A stretch of 26,612 nt of DNA from a virus. Shown piece after piece: positions 1 through 7,950 of this stretch. The translations under genes were made by a program, and so were the position numbers. The stretch lies in the IMG/VR virus record IMGVR_UViG_3300042398_000398, positions 1-26,612 of that record; one strand, 5' to 3'. The notes beneath the pieces were generated by a model, which made no database searches, was not told where the DNA came from, and saw only the letters and a list, made by a program, of their open reading frames with translations. The stretch's first letter is position 1; each line of letters begins with the position of its first letter.

Positions 1-165
1 AATTCTGAAGAAATCACCACGTTTAGCAAGAGCTATCAGGTTTTCCCTACAGTAAACTTCATCTATTCCAATTTCATCTGATTCATAATGACTAAATAAT
101 TCTAACGAAATATCTAGACATTTATCGACTTCTTCTAATGTTCTTATTTTATCTATTAATATCAT
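1..165 (-). CDS. Partial CDS, N-terminal 55 residues of an unknown protein (possibly acetyltransferase-like)
   Basis: Reading from an ATG at 165 the frame is open to the window edge and gives 55 residues, starting MILIDKIRTLEEVDKCLDIS and ending GDFFRI. It is acidic and probably helical at the start. The pattern of an early 'LEEVDKCLDISLELF' helix, an acidic linker and a final 'GDFF' strand faintly resembles the beginning of GNAT acetyltransferases, which are common beside phage tail genes, but the acetyl-CoA binding site would lie outside the window and the call is weak. The start has only a poor SD match: an AGG lies about 13 bases upstream. The gene follows a copy of the phage-type promoter, whose predicted +1 at 201 is 36 bases before this ATG, so it should be the first gene of that transcript. 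Confidence 0.55.
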   Translation of the reverse strand, partial: MILIDKIRTLEEVDKCLDISLELFSHYESDEIGIDEVYCRENLIALAKRGDFFRI

Positions 166-176
166 ATATAATATAT

Positions 177-220
177 TACCTAGGGGAGCTTAGGATCTCT
201 CTTTAGCGTCCCCTGGTAAA
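177..220. repeat. Intergenic repeat with inverted arms around the promoter, copy A
   Basis: Minus-strand arms ACCAGGGGA (209-217) and TCCCCTAGGT (178-187) are complementary apart from one bulged base and enclose the predicted start site. The upstream 27 bases (194-220) and the downstream 12 bases (177-188) are identical in copy B at 16671-16715, while the few bases between differ in sequence and by one base in length. In this copy an extra GCT/AGC pair could extend the stem. Conservation of both arms suggests a function beyond the promoter core, such as an extruded hairpin or a 5' end element of the transcript. Confidence 0.7.
196..218 (-). promoter_or_regulatory. Candidate T7/SP6-family phage promoter, copy A
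   Basis: On the minus strand this site reads ACCAGGGGACGCTAAAGAGA with the predicted +1 G at 201. From -13 to -1 it matches the known SP6 promoter at 10 of 13 positions (AGG.GAC.CTA.A) and K11 equally well. The CTAAAG start is as in T3. Twenty-seven bases (194-220) are identical to a second intergenic copy at 16689-16715. It lies between the stop of the tail assembly chaperone (225) and the ATG at 165, pointing the same way as the genes. It fits as a target of the single-subunit RNA polymerase encoded in this window. The sequence match is direct; use by that enzyme is inferred. Confidence 0.75.
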
Positions 221-224
221 TTGA

Positions 225-638
225 TTAATTAGGCTTGGTTGGCCAAATAACATTTAGAGGATATCCTGATTGATTAGTAATATCTCTAAGTTCTTGACGA
301 TATGCAGCCCAAGCTGTTTGTTTTTCTGTAGTTAATGGATTATTTGGAAGTTGAGTCCAATCCGTATTAATTAAAAAGTTTTTTCTTTTTGTTAATACAT
401 CATTTGTAATCCGTCTAATATCTTCAGACCAAGTTTTAGTCTCGTAGTCAAATAAAGGATATGTGTAAGTATGAGTAGGGAAAACAATAGGTGTTCCATT
501 ATCAATATAATACTCTGTACCGCTATACTCTCCTTCAATATAAGAATAAGAAGGATCTAATATTTGTTGAGTAATATCAGGACAATCTCTGATACTAATG
601 ATCTGACCAGATTCAAGATTGTATATAGTATATTTCAT
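225..638 (-). CDS. Tail fibre assembly chaperone (Phage_tail_APC-like)
   Basis: A 137-residue protein. The C-terminal 47 residues carry the signature of the Phage_tail_APC family (Pfam PF16778): LINTDWTQLPNNPLTTEKQ (about 89-107), then a TAWAAYRQELRDIT helix, and a final GYP.NVIWPTKP. The N-terminal half is Tyr-rich and beta-like and is not assigned. Proteins of this family sit next to tail fibre genes and are thought to assist fibre assembly. The start overlaps the stop of the J-like fibre gene (ATGA at 635-638) with an upstream GGAG, so translation is probably coupled. It is the last gene before the promoter repeat at 177-220. The family call is from the C-terminal motif; the assembly role is by analogy. 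Confidence 0.8.
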   Translation of the reverse strand: MKYTIYNLESGQIISIRDCPDITQQILDPSYSYIEGEYSGTEYYIDNGTPIVFPTHTYTYPLFDYETKTWSEDIRRITNDVLTKRKNFLINTDWTQLPNNPLTTEKQTAWAAYRQELRDITNQSGYPLNVIWPTKPN

Positions 639-3600
639 CGTTTAAGCTCCGTAACATAAAGCACAGGAAAGTAAATACCTGCACTAAAAGCTATTTGGTA
701 GTTGCCATCAAAACTAGGATTTTGCATTTCAAATACATAATTGTAATTTCCAGGAGTTAAGTTTTTATCTGCAAAAGTCATATTTGGATCGCCTGAAGGT
801 TTTTCATACACTATTACACCATTACGTCTTAGTCGGAAAGCAGGTATATATCTAAGATTATTATTTTCATCAAAGTATTCACCAATTATGGCAGTACCAG
901 CAGTTATAATAACTATAGTTGCACTATCAGCAGTTATATACGCTGAAACGTTAGCTACGGGCTGCCACGTATTACCATAACTAACTAATAAATACTTAGA
1001 TCCATTATAACTATCAATAAGAGTATTTGAGACAGCATTAAGATTAATATTACTAGTAGCTACCACATTACCGTTTAAACTCATCTGAGCCCCATTATAA
1101 CTAATATTGGTAGACGAGTTGCCTAAGGCAAAAGTACCATCACTATTTAATTTAGCTCCTGATCCAGACATTGTTGAGCCAGATACAGCAGGAGAAGAAC
1201 CTACCTGAAGACTATTTGTAAATACTGTACCACTATTAACCTTATCAGCTGTAATCGTATTAGCTGCAATTTTACTTGCATCAATAGTTCCAGCACCAAT
1301 ATTTCCAGCAGTCAATACTCCAATCTGAGCAGTACCAATAGCAGCACCTGATATATACGTTGAAATATTAGCACTTGTAATTTGGTTGAGAGTTGCAAAA
1401 GCACCAGCACCAAGAGTACCTAATGTTACACTACTATTGAGAATACCTGCAGGGGCATTTGTTAAATCTGTTTTAACAGCACCTAAACCACTAGCAGTAA
1501 CCGTACCACCACCAGCACCTGACAATACACCAGTACTGCTTATGGTAATTGCACTATTAGCAACTGCAGTTCCTGATCCAGCACCAATACCAGTAATATT
1601 ATTACCTGTTATAGTAATGTTGTCATTCTTAATTCCTGCAGGTGCATTACTAAGGTTTGTATGAACAGCGCTAATACCTGCTGCTGTAACTGTACCACCT
1701 CCAGCACCATATAGAGTACCATCTGCTGCAATAGAAATAGCATTATTAGCTACAGCAGTTCCTGTTCCAGTACCAATACCATTAATAGCACCGCCTGAAA
1801 TGGTAATAGAACTATTAGCAACAGTAGTGTTATTACCAGTACCAATACCTGTGATATTACCTGCAGAGATTGCAATATTATCATTCTTAATTGCAGCAGG
1901 AGCATTTGTCAAATTAGTATGAACAGCACTAATACCTACAGCAGTAACTGTGCCACCACCTGCTCCAGATAAAACCCCATCACTTCCAATTGAAATAGCA
2001 TTATTTGCGACTGCTGTACCAGAACCTGTACCTATACCATTAATAGCTCCAGCTGAGATTGTAATTGCTGAATTGGCTACTGTAGTATTATTACCTGCAC
2101 CAATACCTGTAATATTTCCACTAGAAATAGCGATAGCACTATTAGCAACAACAGTTCCTGAACCAGTCCCAATACCAGATAAAGCTCCACCAACAATATT
2201 AATTTCGTTATTAGCAACTACCGTGCCAGTACCAGTACCGATACCATTAATTGAACCATTAGAAATAGTAATTGATGAGTTAGCAACAGTTGTACCTGAA
2301 CCTGTACCAATACCACTAATAGCACCGCCTGAAATAGTAATTTGACTATTAGCAACTGTTGTACCTGCACCAGTAGAAGTACCCCGGATTACACCTGAAC
2401 CATCTACATAGGTATTGTTAGCTGATAAAATCCAACTACCAGAAATCTTCTGATATAATTGAAACGTATCTGTTGCATAAAAGATATCACCGTCCGTACC
2501 AGCAGGTCTAGATGTAAATACACCTTGTGTAAATATATTTTTAGTTGCGTCCAATGCACCAGAGTAACCAAGACCAGTAATTGACACTGATCCTCCCCCT
2601 GCATTATTAAGCGTACCATTACTACTTAATGTAATATTACTATTTAATATTCCAGTTGGAGCATTAGTAAGGTTGGTATGGACAGCGCTAATACCAGTTG
2701 CGGTAACAGTACCACCACCTGCACCAGACAATGTGCCATTTGAGCCAATAGAGATATTACTGTTTAACCATCCAGAAGAAGCTGTAATTCTAGAGTAGTC
2801 AAGATTAGTTCCTGAACCAAAGATTACATTTCCTGCTGAATCTTTAATAGTAAGATTACGTGTATCAATATTGCTTGGTACTACAACTTGACCATTAAGC
2901 GTTATTGTACTACCATTATATGTAATATTATTAGTAGTATTACCAACAGCAAATTGACCATTTGAATATACAACTGCACCAGCCCCAGTCATTGTAGTAC
3001 CACTAATTTCAGCTGTACTTGACTTGATTGTACCAGACACAGTTAAACTACCAGTGTTAGTAGTAATAGCAGATAAGCTACCTACTTTTAGAGCAGATAA
3101 ATATGGTACATTCCAAACAGTATTGCCTGTTGCTGGATCGTAGATACCATCAGATTGATAGACAGATTCACCAGCACCAATAGCTGGAGGAGTACCCTGC
3201 CATACAGTATCAGCACCCCATGATGCATTTGCAGGATACGAACTACTACCAGATGTAGTAATAGTAGATGGTGTAGATGCTAAAGAGGTTAACGCTGTTT
3301 TAGTATAACATATTCTAGCTGAAGCGCCTTGTTGTCCATTTGATCCATTAGAGCCATTCGTTCCATTGGTGCCATTAGTTCCATTTGTACCTGCATAACC
3401 TGAAGCAATAATACTAGCGGTTGTCCAATTTATTGAAGTAGTAGCAGTTGTAGCACTATCAGAAATAGTTACAACAGCAGCCCACAACGTATATCCTGCA
3501 CTTGGTGCAGAAGTAATTGATTGACTCCAGCCAGAGGGTGTAGGTGTAAAACTGTTAGTAGCCCACGTATATGTAGAATTTCCTACTGGAGCGCTAGGTA

Positions 3601-6600
3601 GTGTTGCTGCCCATTGATAAACAGTTGGTTTAGCAACCTGTAAGCCATTAGCGCCAGCAGCTCCTGTTGAACCAGTAGCACCAGTAGCACCTGTTGCTCC
3701 ATTTATTGTTACGGAAGATACTGTATATCCACTTGCCCAAGATACTGTTGTAGTGGCAGTGCCACCAGTAGCCGAAATAGATTTTACAGCTGTCCAAAGT
3801 TGAATTTGAGGTGTTCCTGGATTTGTTGGAATAGTTACCGACCATGAACCACCGCCTGTATAACCCGCATTAGATGCGCTAGTCCATGTATAGGTACTTT
3901 CGCCACTAGGATTACTAGGTGTACTTGTTGACCATTGATACAATGTTACTGTAGCATATTGATTACCGTTTGTACCAGGAGTTCCAGGAGTACCGGGAGT
4001 ACCTGGAGTTCCAGTTGCGCCAGTAATAGCTTTAGCAAGAGAAATCGTCTTAGTTATTGTTTGAGAATCAAATGTTACAGAGACAACAATACTTGCGTAT
4101 AATGCACTAATAGCAGATATTGTAATCACTCCATTTGAGATAGTGGAGGTGCAACCCGTATTAGCTACACTATAGGTAATTCCTGAAGTAATTAAATCAA
4201 GACCCTTATATAAATAAACATTTGCTGTCTTTGGCAGTTGTCCTGTTAATGGAATACCATCTTTATCACAACTGAAGACTAAAGAATCATTTGATAATAC
4301 TACTGCATACGGGGACACAATAACTGCAGGAGTAAAAGTTACTACCGCAGTAGTTGCCATATTAGATAATCTACCTGCTTTAGATAATGCTCTAACACCA
4401 AAAATTGTTTTATCAATTGTTAATGGGGGTAAATTAAAAGTAGTGTCTGTAGTTCTACCTAATTCGGTCCAAATAATTTCTTGGTTTGTATCTATATTTC
4501 CTGGAATATAGTAATAGGTAATATACGTATCTAATGCGCTTGTATCTACTCCAGTCCAACTTAATTTTCCTGAAGAATTTAGAATTTCAGTTTCTTGTTG
4601 CGTATATGATAAATTTGTAGGTGTACCAAATACAAAACTATAGACATTAGGCGTTCTGATATATTCGTTATCATTAACATTCCATGCTAGTTGACTAGAA
4701 TCAAACCTAGTAGCACTAACTTCACATACTGATTCTTCAGTGATTTTTACTTCATTTACTCGTAAATAAAGATCACTACCTACTCCTAAGTTTAAAGTAG
4801 GACTATTTAATTTTATAAAGTCACCAGGCTCTAAGAACTTATCTTTAATTACATACTTGAATTGTATACCAAAAGCACTACGGCTAACACGAACTAATTC
4901 TTCTGCCTTTGCTAATGCATGGTAATAGTCTGTAATACCATCAGCAAAGATATCTGTTTCTAGTTCTAAACCATTATCTTCTTCTTTCATTGCAGTATAA
5001 ATAGCTGCATCATTTACAATAGTTAAGAAGCTAGTATAATTTTCAGATCTAGTTGTCCAGTAAATAAACGAGCCTTTACTAATTTTAACAGCAACACCTT
5101 TAGCTCCAACATTATCATCAGTACCTTGTACTCTAATACGGTATTCAGTATTAGCAGTTAAACTGAAAGAACCTGTGTTAGTTGTGTTCCAATTATAGTG
5201 ACTCCCAGAAAATACTGGAGAACCAGCTGCTGTAGTTATTGTAATAATACAACTATTATCACCTGTGTATTCTATATTAAAAGTACCAGATTCTTTTACA
5301 AAGAATTTCCATGTCTGATCAAAGGTAGAACCTGAACCAGACCATACTGCATACTTTTTGAGAAGATTACCACCAGTATTATCTGGCCAATCTTTATCTT
5401 CTGCAACTGGATACTTAAATCCACCAATACCTCTTAAAGAAGTACCAGAAACCTTTGGAGGCCATGATACTGTATCTTCTTTAAAGTTTTCAGATTCATT
5501 GTGAAATCTTACAATACACTGGTTTAATCTTTCGCTAGACGTTGGCCAATTAATGTTAACAGTATTATCTAATATTAAATCAGAATCTGTTAAACTTGCA
5601 GCAACAACTACCGACGCATTATCTGCAGGGTATTGCAGATTAAGCTTATATTTTCCAGCTGACCACACTAGTCTAGCATCACCCATTGTAGAAAGAATAG
5701 CTTCTACATTTTCTCTTAGTGGCTTTTGTGTATCAATAATTGCATTGCATTCATACAATCTTACATCTCTAGTGGCAGATAATGGAGTTATACCTTCTGC
5801 ACCAGTACCTCCATTTGTAGGGAAGTAAACTTTACCACCAACAAGAGCGTCTTGTAGTACTACTTGATCACAGGTTACTTTTGCATTGTAGAAAGATTCT
5901 AGATCTACTAATGAAACATCCATTCCTTTACCAGAAGTTTTATCGAGTAAATAGTCTAGTAGGCACAATGCAGAGTTATTAGAGTAGGATAATGTAGATG
6001 TTAAAGCATAAGTGTAGTTACCTACAGTACCAGATCTAACAATATCTTTTATCTTCTTGCCTTCAATAAAGAATTGTAACATAGGTACACCACTAAATGC
6101 AGGATTATCCCTATCTAATTTTACTACAACAGAGGCATATGCCACACCTACACTATTCTTTATTTGTGTAAATACAGAATTAACCCTTTCAGGATGATTA
6201 GCCGCCATTACACTGTCTGCAATAGGAGAGTCACCATAATGTAAATCAATACGAGTTCCTGAATTTAGTTTACTTTCTGTATAAATATTTGGGTTTTCAG
6301 CATCCCCGTTATCATATGTAATAGTAGTTGATGAGTTTAAGTCTGGATCATCTGAGTAACGAGATTCATCATATACTACATCATAAACATTACTAATTGG
6401 ACCTTGGCATAATGCTTGCTGGAAGAATAAAAATTCGTTGTTCTTTCCATTTATATTAGTATTAAATTCAGGATTAGTAATTACTTTATCACTATTAGGA
6501 GTAGCATAAACATAATTGTTACCAGTATTATGGTAAGATCTAACTCCACCAATTTTTGCTCTACCATATACAATAGGTAGATTCACACCTTCACCCTCTA

Positions 6601-6763
6601 CTACAACCTCATAACCTTTTCTAGCATCTGCAGCTGCCTGAGCTGCCTTCTTCATTTTCCTTGCTTGAGTAACTTGGTAGGTAATAGAAGCTAATGTAAC
6701 CCAAGTCTGCCATGCTATTTCTGGTAGCGTTGCCGCCATCCATGCTGCTAGTTCAAGTCCCAT
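635..6763 (-). CDS. J-like central tail fibre / tip protein with collagen-like and solenoid repeats
   Basis: A 2042-residue tail tip protein that would contact the host. The N-terminal ~700 residues resemble the hub part of lambda gpJ-type proteins: a hydrophobic leader, then a Lys/Ala helix, then GVNLPIVYGRAKIGGVRSY. Around 713-815 is a fibronectin type III-like region. Three short Gly-X-Y stretches follow near 913-933 (GTPGTPGTPGTPG), 1015-1038 and 1123-1145 (GTNGTNGTNG), separated by related beta domains that share 'YQW...STYTW'. Then come DUF1983-like blocks (LSALKVGSLSAITTNTGSL) and a long array of ~23-residue GxIxGIGTGxGTxVANsxIxIs repeats near 1455-1775. The ATG at 6763 was chosen over an in-frame GTG at 6778 because GGGGGA lies at SD distance and the ATG overlaps the previous stop (TAATG). 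Residue positions are approximate. Confidence 0.85.
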   Translation of the reverse strand: MGLELAAWMAATLPEIAWQTWVTLASITYQVTQARKMKKAAQAAADARKGYEVVVEGEGVNLPIVYGRAKIGGVRSYHNTGNNYVYATPNSDKVITNPEFNTNINGKNNEFLFFQQALCQGPISNVYDVVYDESRYSDDPDLNSSTTITYDNGDAENPNIYTESKLNSGTRIDLHYGDSPIADSVMAANHPERVNSVFTQIKNSVGVAYASVVVKLDRDNPAFSGVPMLQFFIEGKKIKDIVRSGTVGNYTYALTSTLSYSNNSALCLLDYLLDKTSGKGMDVSLVDLESFYNAKVTCDQVVLQDALVGGKVYFPTNGGTGAEGITPLSATRDVRLYECNAIIDTQKPLRENVEAILSTMGDARLVWSAGKYKLNLQYPADNASVVVAASLTDSDLILDNTVNINWPTSSERLNQCIVRFHNESENFKEDTVSWPPKVSGTSLRGIGGFKYPVAEDKDWPDNTGGNLLKKYAVWSGSGSTFDQTWKFFVKESGTFNIEYTGDNSCIITITTAAGSPVFSGSHYNWNTTNTGSFSLTANTEYRIRVQGTDDNVGAKGVAVKISKGSFIYWTTRSENYTSFLTIVNDAAIYTAMKEEDNGLELETDIFADGITDYYHALAKAEELVRVSRSAFGIQFKYVIKDKFLEPGDFIKLNSPTLNLGVGSDLYLRVNEVKITEESVCEVSATRFDSSQLAWNVNDNEYIRTPNVYSFVFGTPTNLSYTQQETEILNSSGKLSWTGVDTSALDTYITYYYIPGNIDTNQEIIWTELGRTTDTTFNLPPLTIDKTIFGVRALSKAGRLSNMATTAVVTFTPAVIVSPYAVVLSNDSLVFSCDKDGIPLTGQLPKTANVYLYKGLDLITSGITYSVANTGCTSTISNGVITISAISALYASIVVSVTFDSQTITKTISLAKAITGATGTPGTPGTPGTPGTNGNQYATVTLYQWSTSTPSNPSGESTYTWTSASNAGYTGGGSWSVTIPTNPGTPQIQLWTAVKSISATGGTATTTVSWASGYTVSSVTINGATGATGATGSTGAAGANGLQVAKPTVYQWAATLPSAPVGNSTYTWATNSFTPTPSGWSQSITSAPSAGYTLWAAVVTISDSATTATTSINWTTASIIASGYAGTNGTNGTNGTNGSNGSNGQQGASARICYTKTALTSLASTPSTITTSGSSSYPANASWGADTVWQGTPPAIGAGESVYQSDGIYDPATGNTVWNVPYLSALKVGSLSAITTNTGSLTVSGTIKSSTAEISGTTMTGAGAVVYSNGQFAVGNTTNNITYNGSTITLNGQVVVPSNIDTRNLTIKDSAGNVIFGSGTNLDYSRITASSGWLNSNISIGSNGTLSGAGGGTVTATGISAVHTNLTNAPTGILNSNITLSSNGTLNNAGGGSVSITGLGYSGALDATKNIFTQGVFTSRPAGTDGDIFYATDTFQLYQKISGSWILSANNTYVDGSGVIRGTSTGAGTTVANSQITISGGAISGIGTGSGTTVANSSITISNGSINGIGTGTGTVVANNEINIVGGALSGIGTGSGTVVANSAIAISSGNITGIGAGNNTTVANSAITISAGAINGIGTGSGTAVANNAISIGSDGVLSGAGGGTVTAVGISAVHTNLTNAPAAIKNDNIAISAGNITGIGTGNNTTVANSSITISGGAINGIGTGTGTAVANNAISIAADGTLYGAGGGTVTAAGISAVHTNLSNAPAGIKNDNITITGNNITGIGAGSGTAVANSAITISSTGVLSGAGGGTVTASGLGAVKTDLTNAPAGILNSSVTLGTLGAGAFATLNQITSANISTYISGAAIGTAQIGVLTAGNIGAGTIDASKIAANTITADKVNSGTVFTNSLQVGSSPAVSGSTMSGSGAKLNSDGTFALGNSSTNISYNGAQMSLNGNVVATSNINLNAVSNTLIDSYNGSKYLLVSYGNTWQPVANVSAYITADSATIVIITAGTAIIGEYFDENNNLRYIPAFRLRRNGVIVYEKPSGDPNMTFADKNLTPGNYNYVFEMQNPSFDGNYQIAFSAGIYFPVLYVTELKR
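1440..2400 (-). repeat. Coding tandem repeat: ~23-residue GIGTG/VANS units
   Basis: About nine units of a 22-24 residue motif with the consensus GxIxGIGTGxGTxVANSxITIS lie inside the J-like gene. Several are followed by a second, longer unit (GVLSGAGGGTVTAxGISAVHTNL.NAPAxIKND). Two further copies of the long unit occur near 2580-2780. The alternating short beta strands and Gly turns suggest a solenoid or triple-stranded shaft. The copies vary in synonymous bases, so this is an old protein-level repeat and not a recent DNA duplication. Confidence 0.8.
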
Positions 6764-7359
6764 TATACTTTCCCCCACTTAAGCTGTAGAACTCCGGAGC
6801 CTTCGTAAATTTGATCAAAGGCCGTATCTGAAGAGTCTCTAGATGCTGCTGCATCTTTTGTTGTATAAAAAGGTTTAGTCATATCTAAGTCATTCATTGG
6901 GCTTGAGCATCCAATGTTTAAAAGAACTTCACCCATTGCTGCGGTGTTTACACTATAGTCTGTAGAATCAATTGCTCCACGATAGACTGTAATAATATTT
7001 GAAACATCAGTCTCTACTTGTTTAGTCGTTTGGTTTACAAAGCCTAGCTTTACATCTACAATTTTACCTATTAATCCAGAGTCAATAGTTGTACCAAATG
7101 TAAATGAAGGGTCTGCAAAACTAATGTTAAACAATTCTCTATCCACAGTAGAAGACAATTTAGGTGCATCAATCTTAACAATTTTACCATCACCTAAATA
7201 AGTTGCAACTGGTGTTGCACCATTATAAGTTGTTAAATCCCTAAAGTAAGTAGAGGTCTTATAAGAATTAGTAGGAGACATTATCACCTCTACCAAATAA
7301 AAAGCCTCTATTACTGGTTGTGCCAATATATCTTGGACTGTTTGACTGAATTTTATCAT
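6763..7359 (-). CDS. Distal tail / hub-associated protein (DUF2163-like)
   Basis: A 198-residue protein immediately before the J-like gene. The N-terminus (IKFSQTVQDILAQPVIEAFYLVEV) and the C-terminal 'YRGAIDSTDYS ... IGCSSPMNDLDMTKPF ... YEGSGVLQLKWG' resemble small hub or L-like proteins that link the distal tail to the central fibre (DUF2163-type), but this is recalled by pattern only. It starts at an ATGA overlap with the preceding gene (7356-7359) and has only a weak GGA upstream, so coupled translation is likely. Its position between a distal tail protein and J fits the lambda order M-L-K-I-J in compressed form. No catalytic motif is visible. Confidence 0.65.
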   Translation of the reverse strand: MIKFSQTVQDILAQPVIEAFYLVEVIMSPTNSYKTSTYFRDLTTYNGATPVATYLGDGKIVKIDAPKLSSTVDRELFNISFADPSFTFGTTIDSGLIGKIVDVKLGFVNQTTKQVETDVSNIITVYRGAIDSTDYSVNTAAMGEVLLNIGCSSPMNDLDMTKPFYTTKDAAASRDSSDTAFDQIYEGSGVLQLKWGKV

Positions 7360-7946
7360 AATTTTTCCAATAACTTTATCTGTCCTGTATCCATCAAGAT
7401 ACCATCACTATAAACCATTCCTGTTACTACATCTGTATCGTATAAACATTGCATCTGAACATTATCGTTGTAAGTCATATTGCCTGTTACATTTGATACA
7501 AGAGCGGGAAATAGCGTTAATACGCCATTACCAACTAAATTAGAGGTAGTCATATAAACTTTAGAATGATTTGAAAACTTTACAAATGTACCTTTAGGTA
7601 TTAAACCAGAAAGTCCACTTGATATAACAACTTGGCTTGCTCCAGCTACACCCGAAACTACAGGAGTTCCAGTAGCTGTTCTAGCTTTAATAACTCCATA
7701 ATTTTGGGGCACAATTACTGTCACTGTTTCAGAATAACCCTTAGTCACTAAATTAACCATTAGGTCTTGAGCATCAGTCGTAAGAGGCTCAAGGCCAGCG
7801 TCGATTTCCCAACGTTGAGCACTCCTACGGCTAATAAATCGTTTTAGTGATAGGGTATCTGAAACGAAGACTGGTTGATTGCTTCTAATTGTCAGCGGTG
7901 CTGTAAACTGTGCAATCACCTCTCCATTTTCATAGATACCATACAT
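7356..7946 (-). CDS. Putative distal tail (minor tail) protein
   Basis: A 196-residue, mostly beta protein between the tape measure and the hub protein, which is where siphophages encode Dit or lambda M-like proteins. The N-terminal half contains a stretch (FISRRSAQRWEIDAGLEPL, then a DLMVNL helix) typical of proteins that describe an axis-like beta barrel. The second half has GTFVKFSNHSKVYMTTSNL and GNGVLTLFPAL, resembling an inserted OB or galectin-like fold. The assignment rests on position and general character. Start: ATG 7946 with TTAAGG seven bases upstream, only a few bases after the tape measure stop (7951). Confidence 0.6.
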   Translation of the reverse strand: MYGIYENGEVIAQFTAPLTIRSNQPVFVSDTLSLKRFISRRSAQRWEIDAGLEPLTTDAQDLMVNLVTKGYSETVTVIVPQNYGVIKARTATGTPVVSGVAGASQVVISSGLSGLIPKGTFVKFSNHSKVYMTTSNLVGNGVLTLFPALVSNVTGNMTYNDNVQMQCLYDTDVVTGMVYSDGILMDTGQIKLLEKL

Positions 7947-7950
7947 AATT

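Noticed and set aside
1386-2345. Plus-strand open frames of 92 and 131 codons rich in Pro/Ile/Ala
   Set aside because: They are antisense reflections of the GIGTG/VANS repeat array; their PVPIPLI repeats follow from the Gly/Thr codons of the fibre gene.
1440-2780. Possible CRISPR array or DNA-level tandem repeat
   Set aside because: The repeats are in frame, degenerate at synonymous positions and have no unique spacers; they belong to a coding solenoid.
6764-6778. GTG start five codons upstream for the J-like protein
   Set aside because: ATG 6763 has GGGGGA at a good distance and overlaps the previous stop as TAATG; the GTG is itself part of that SD region.
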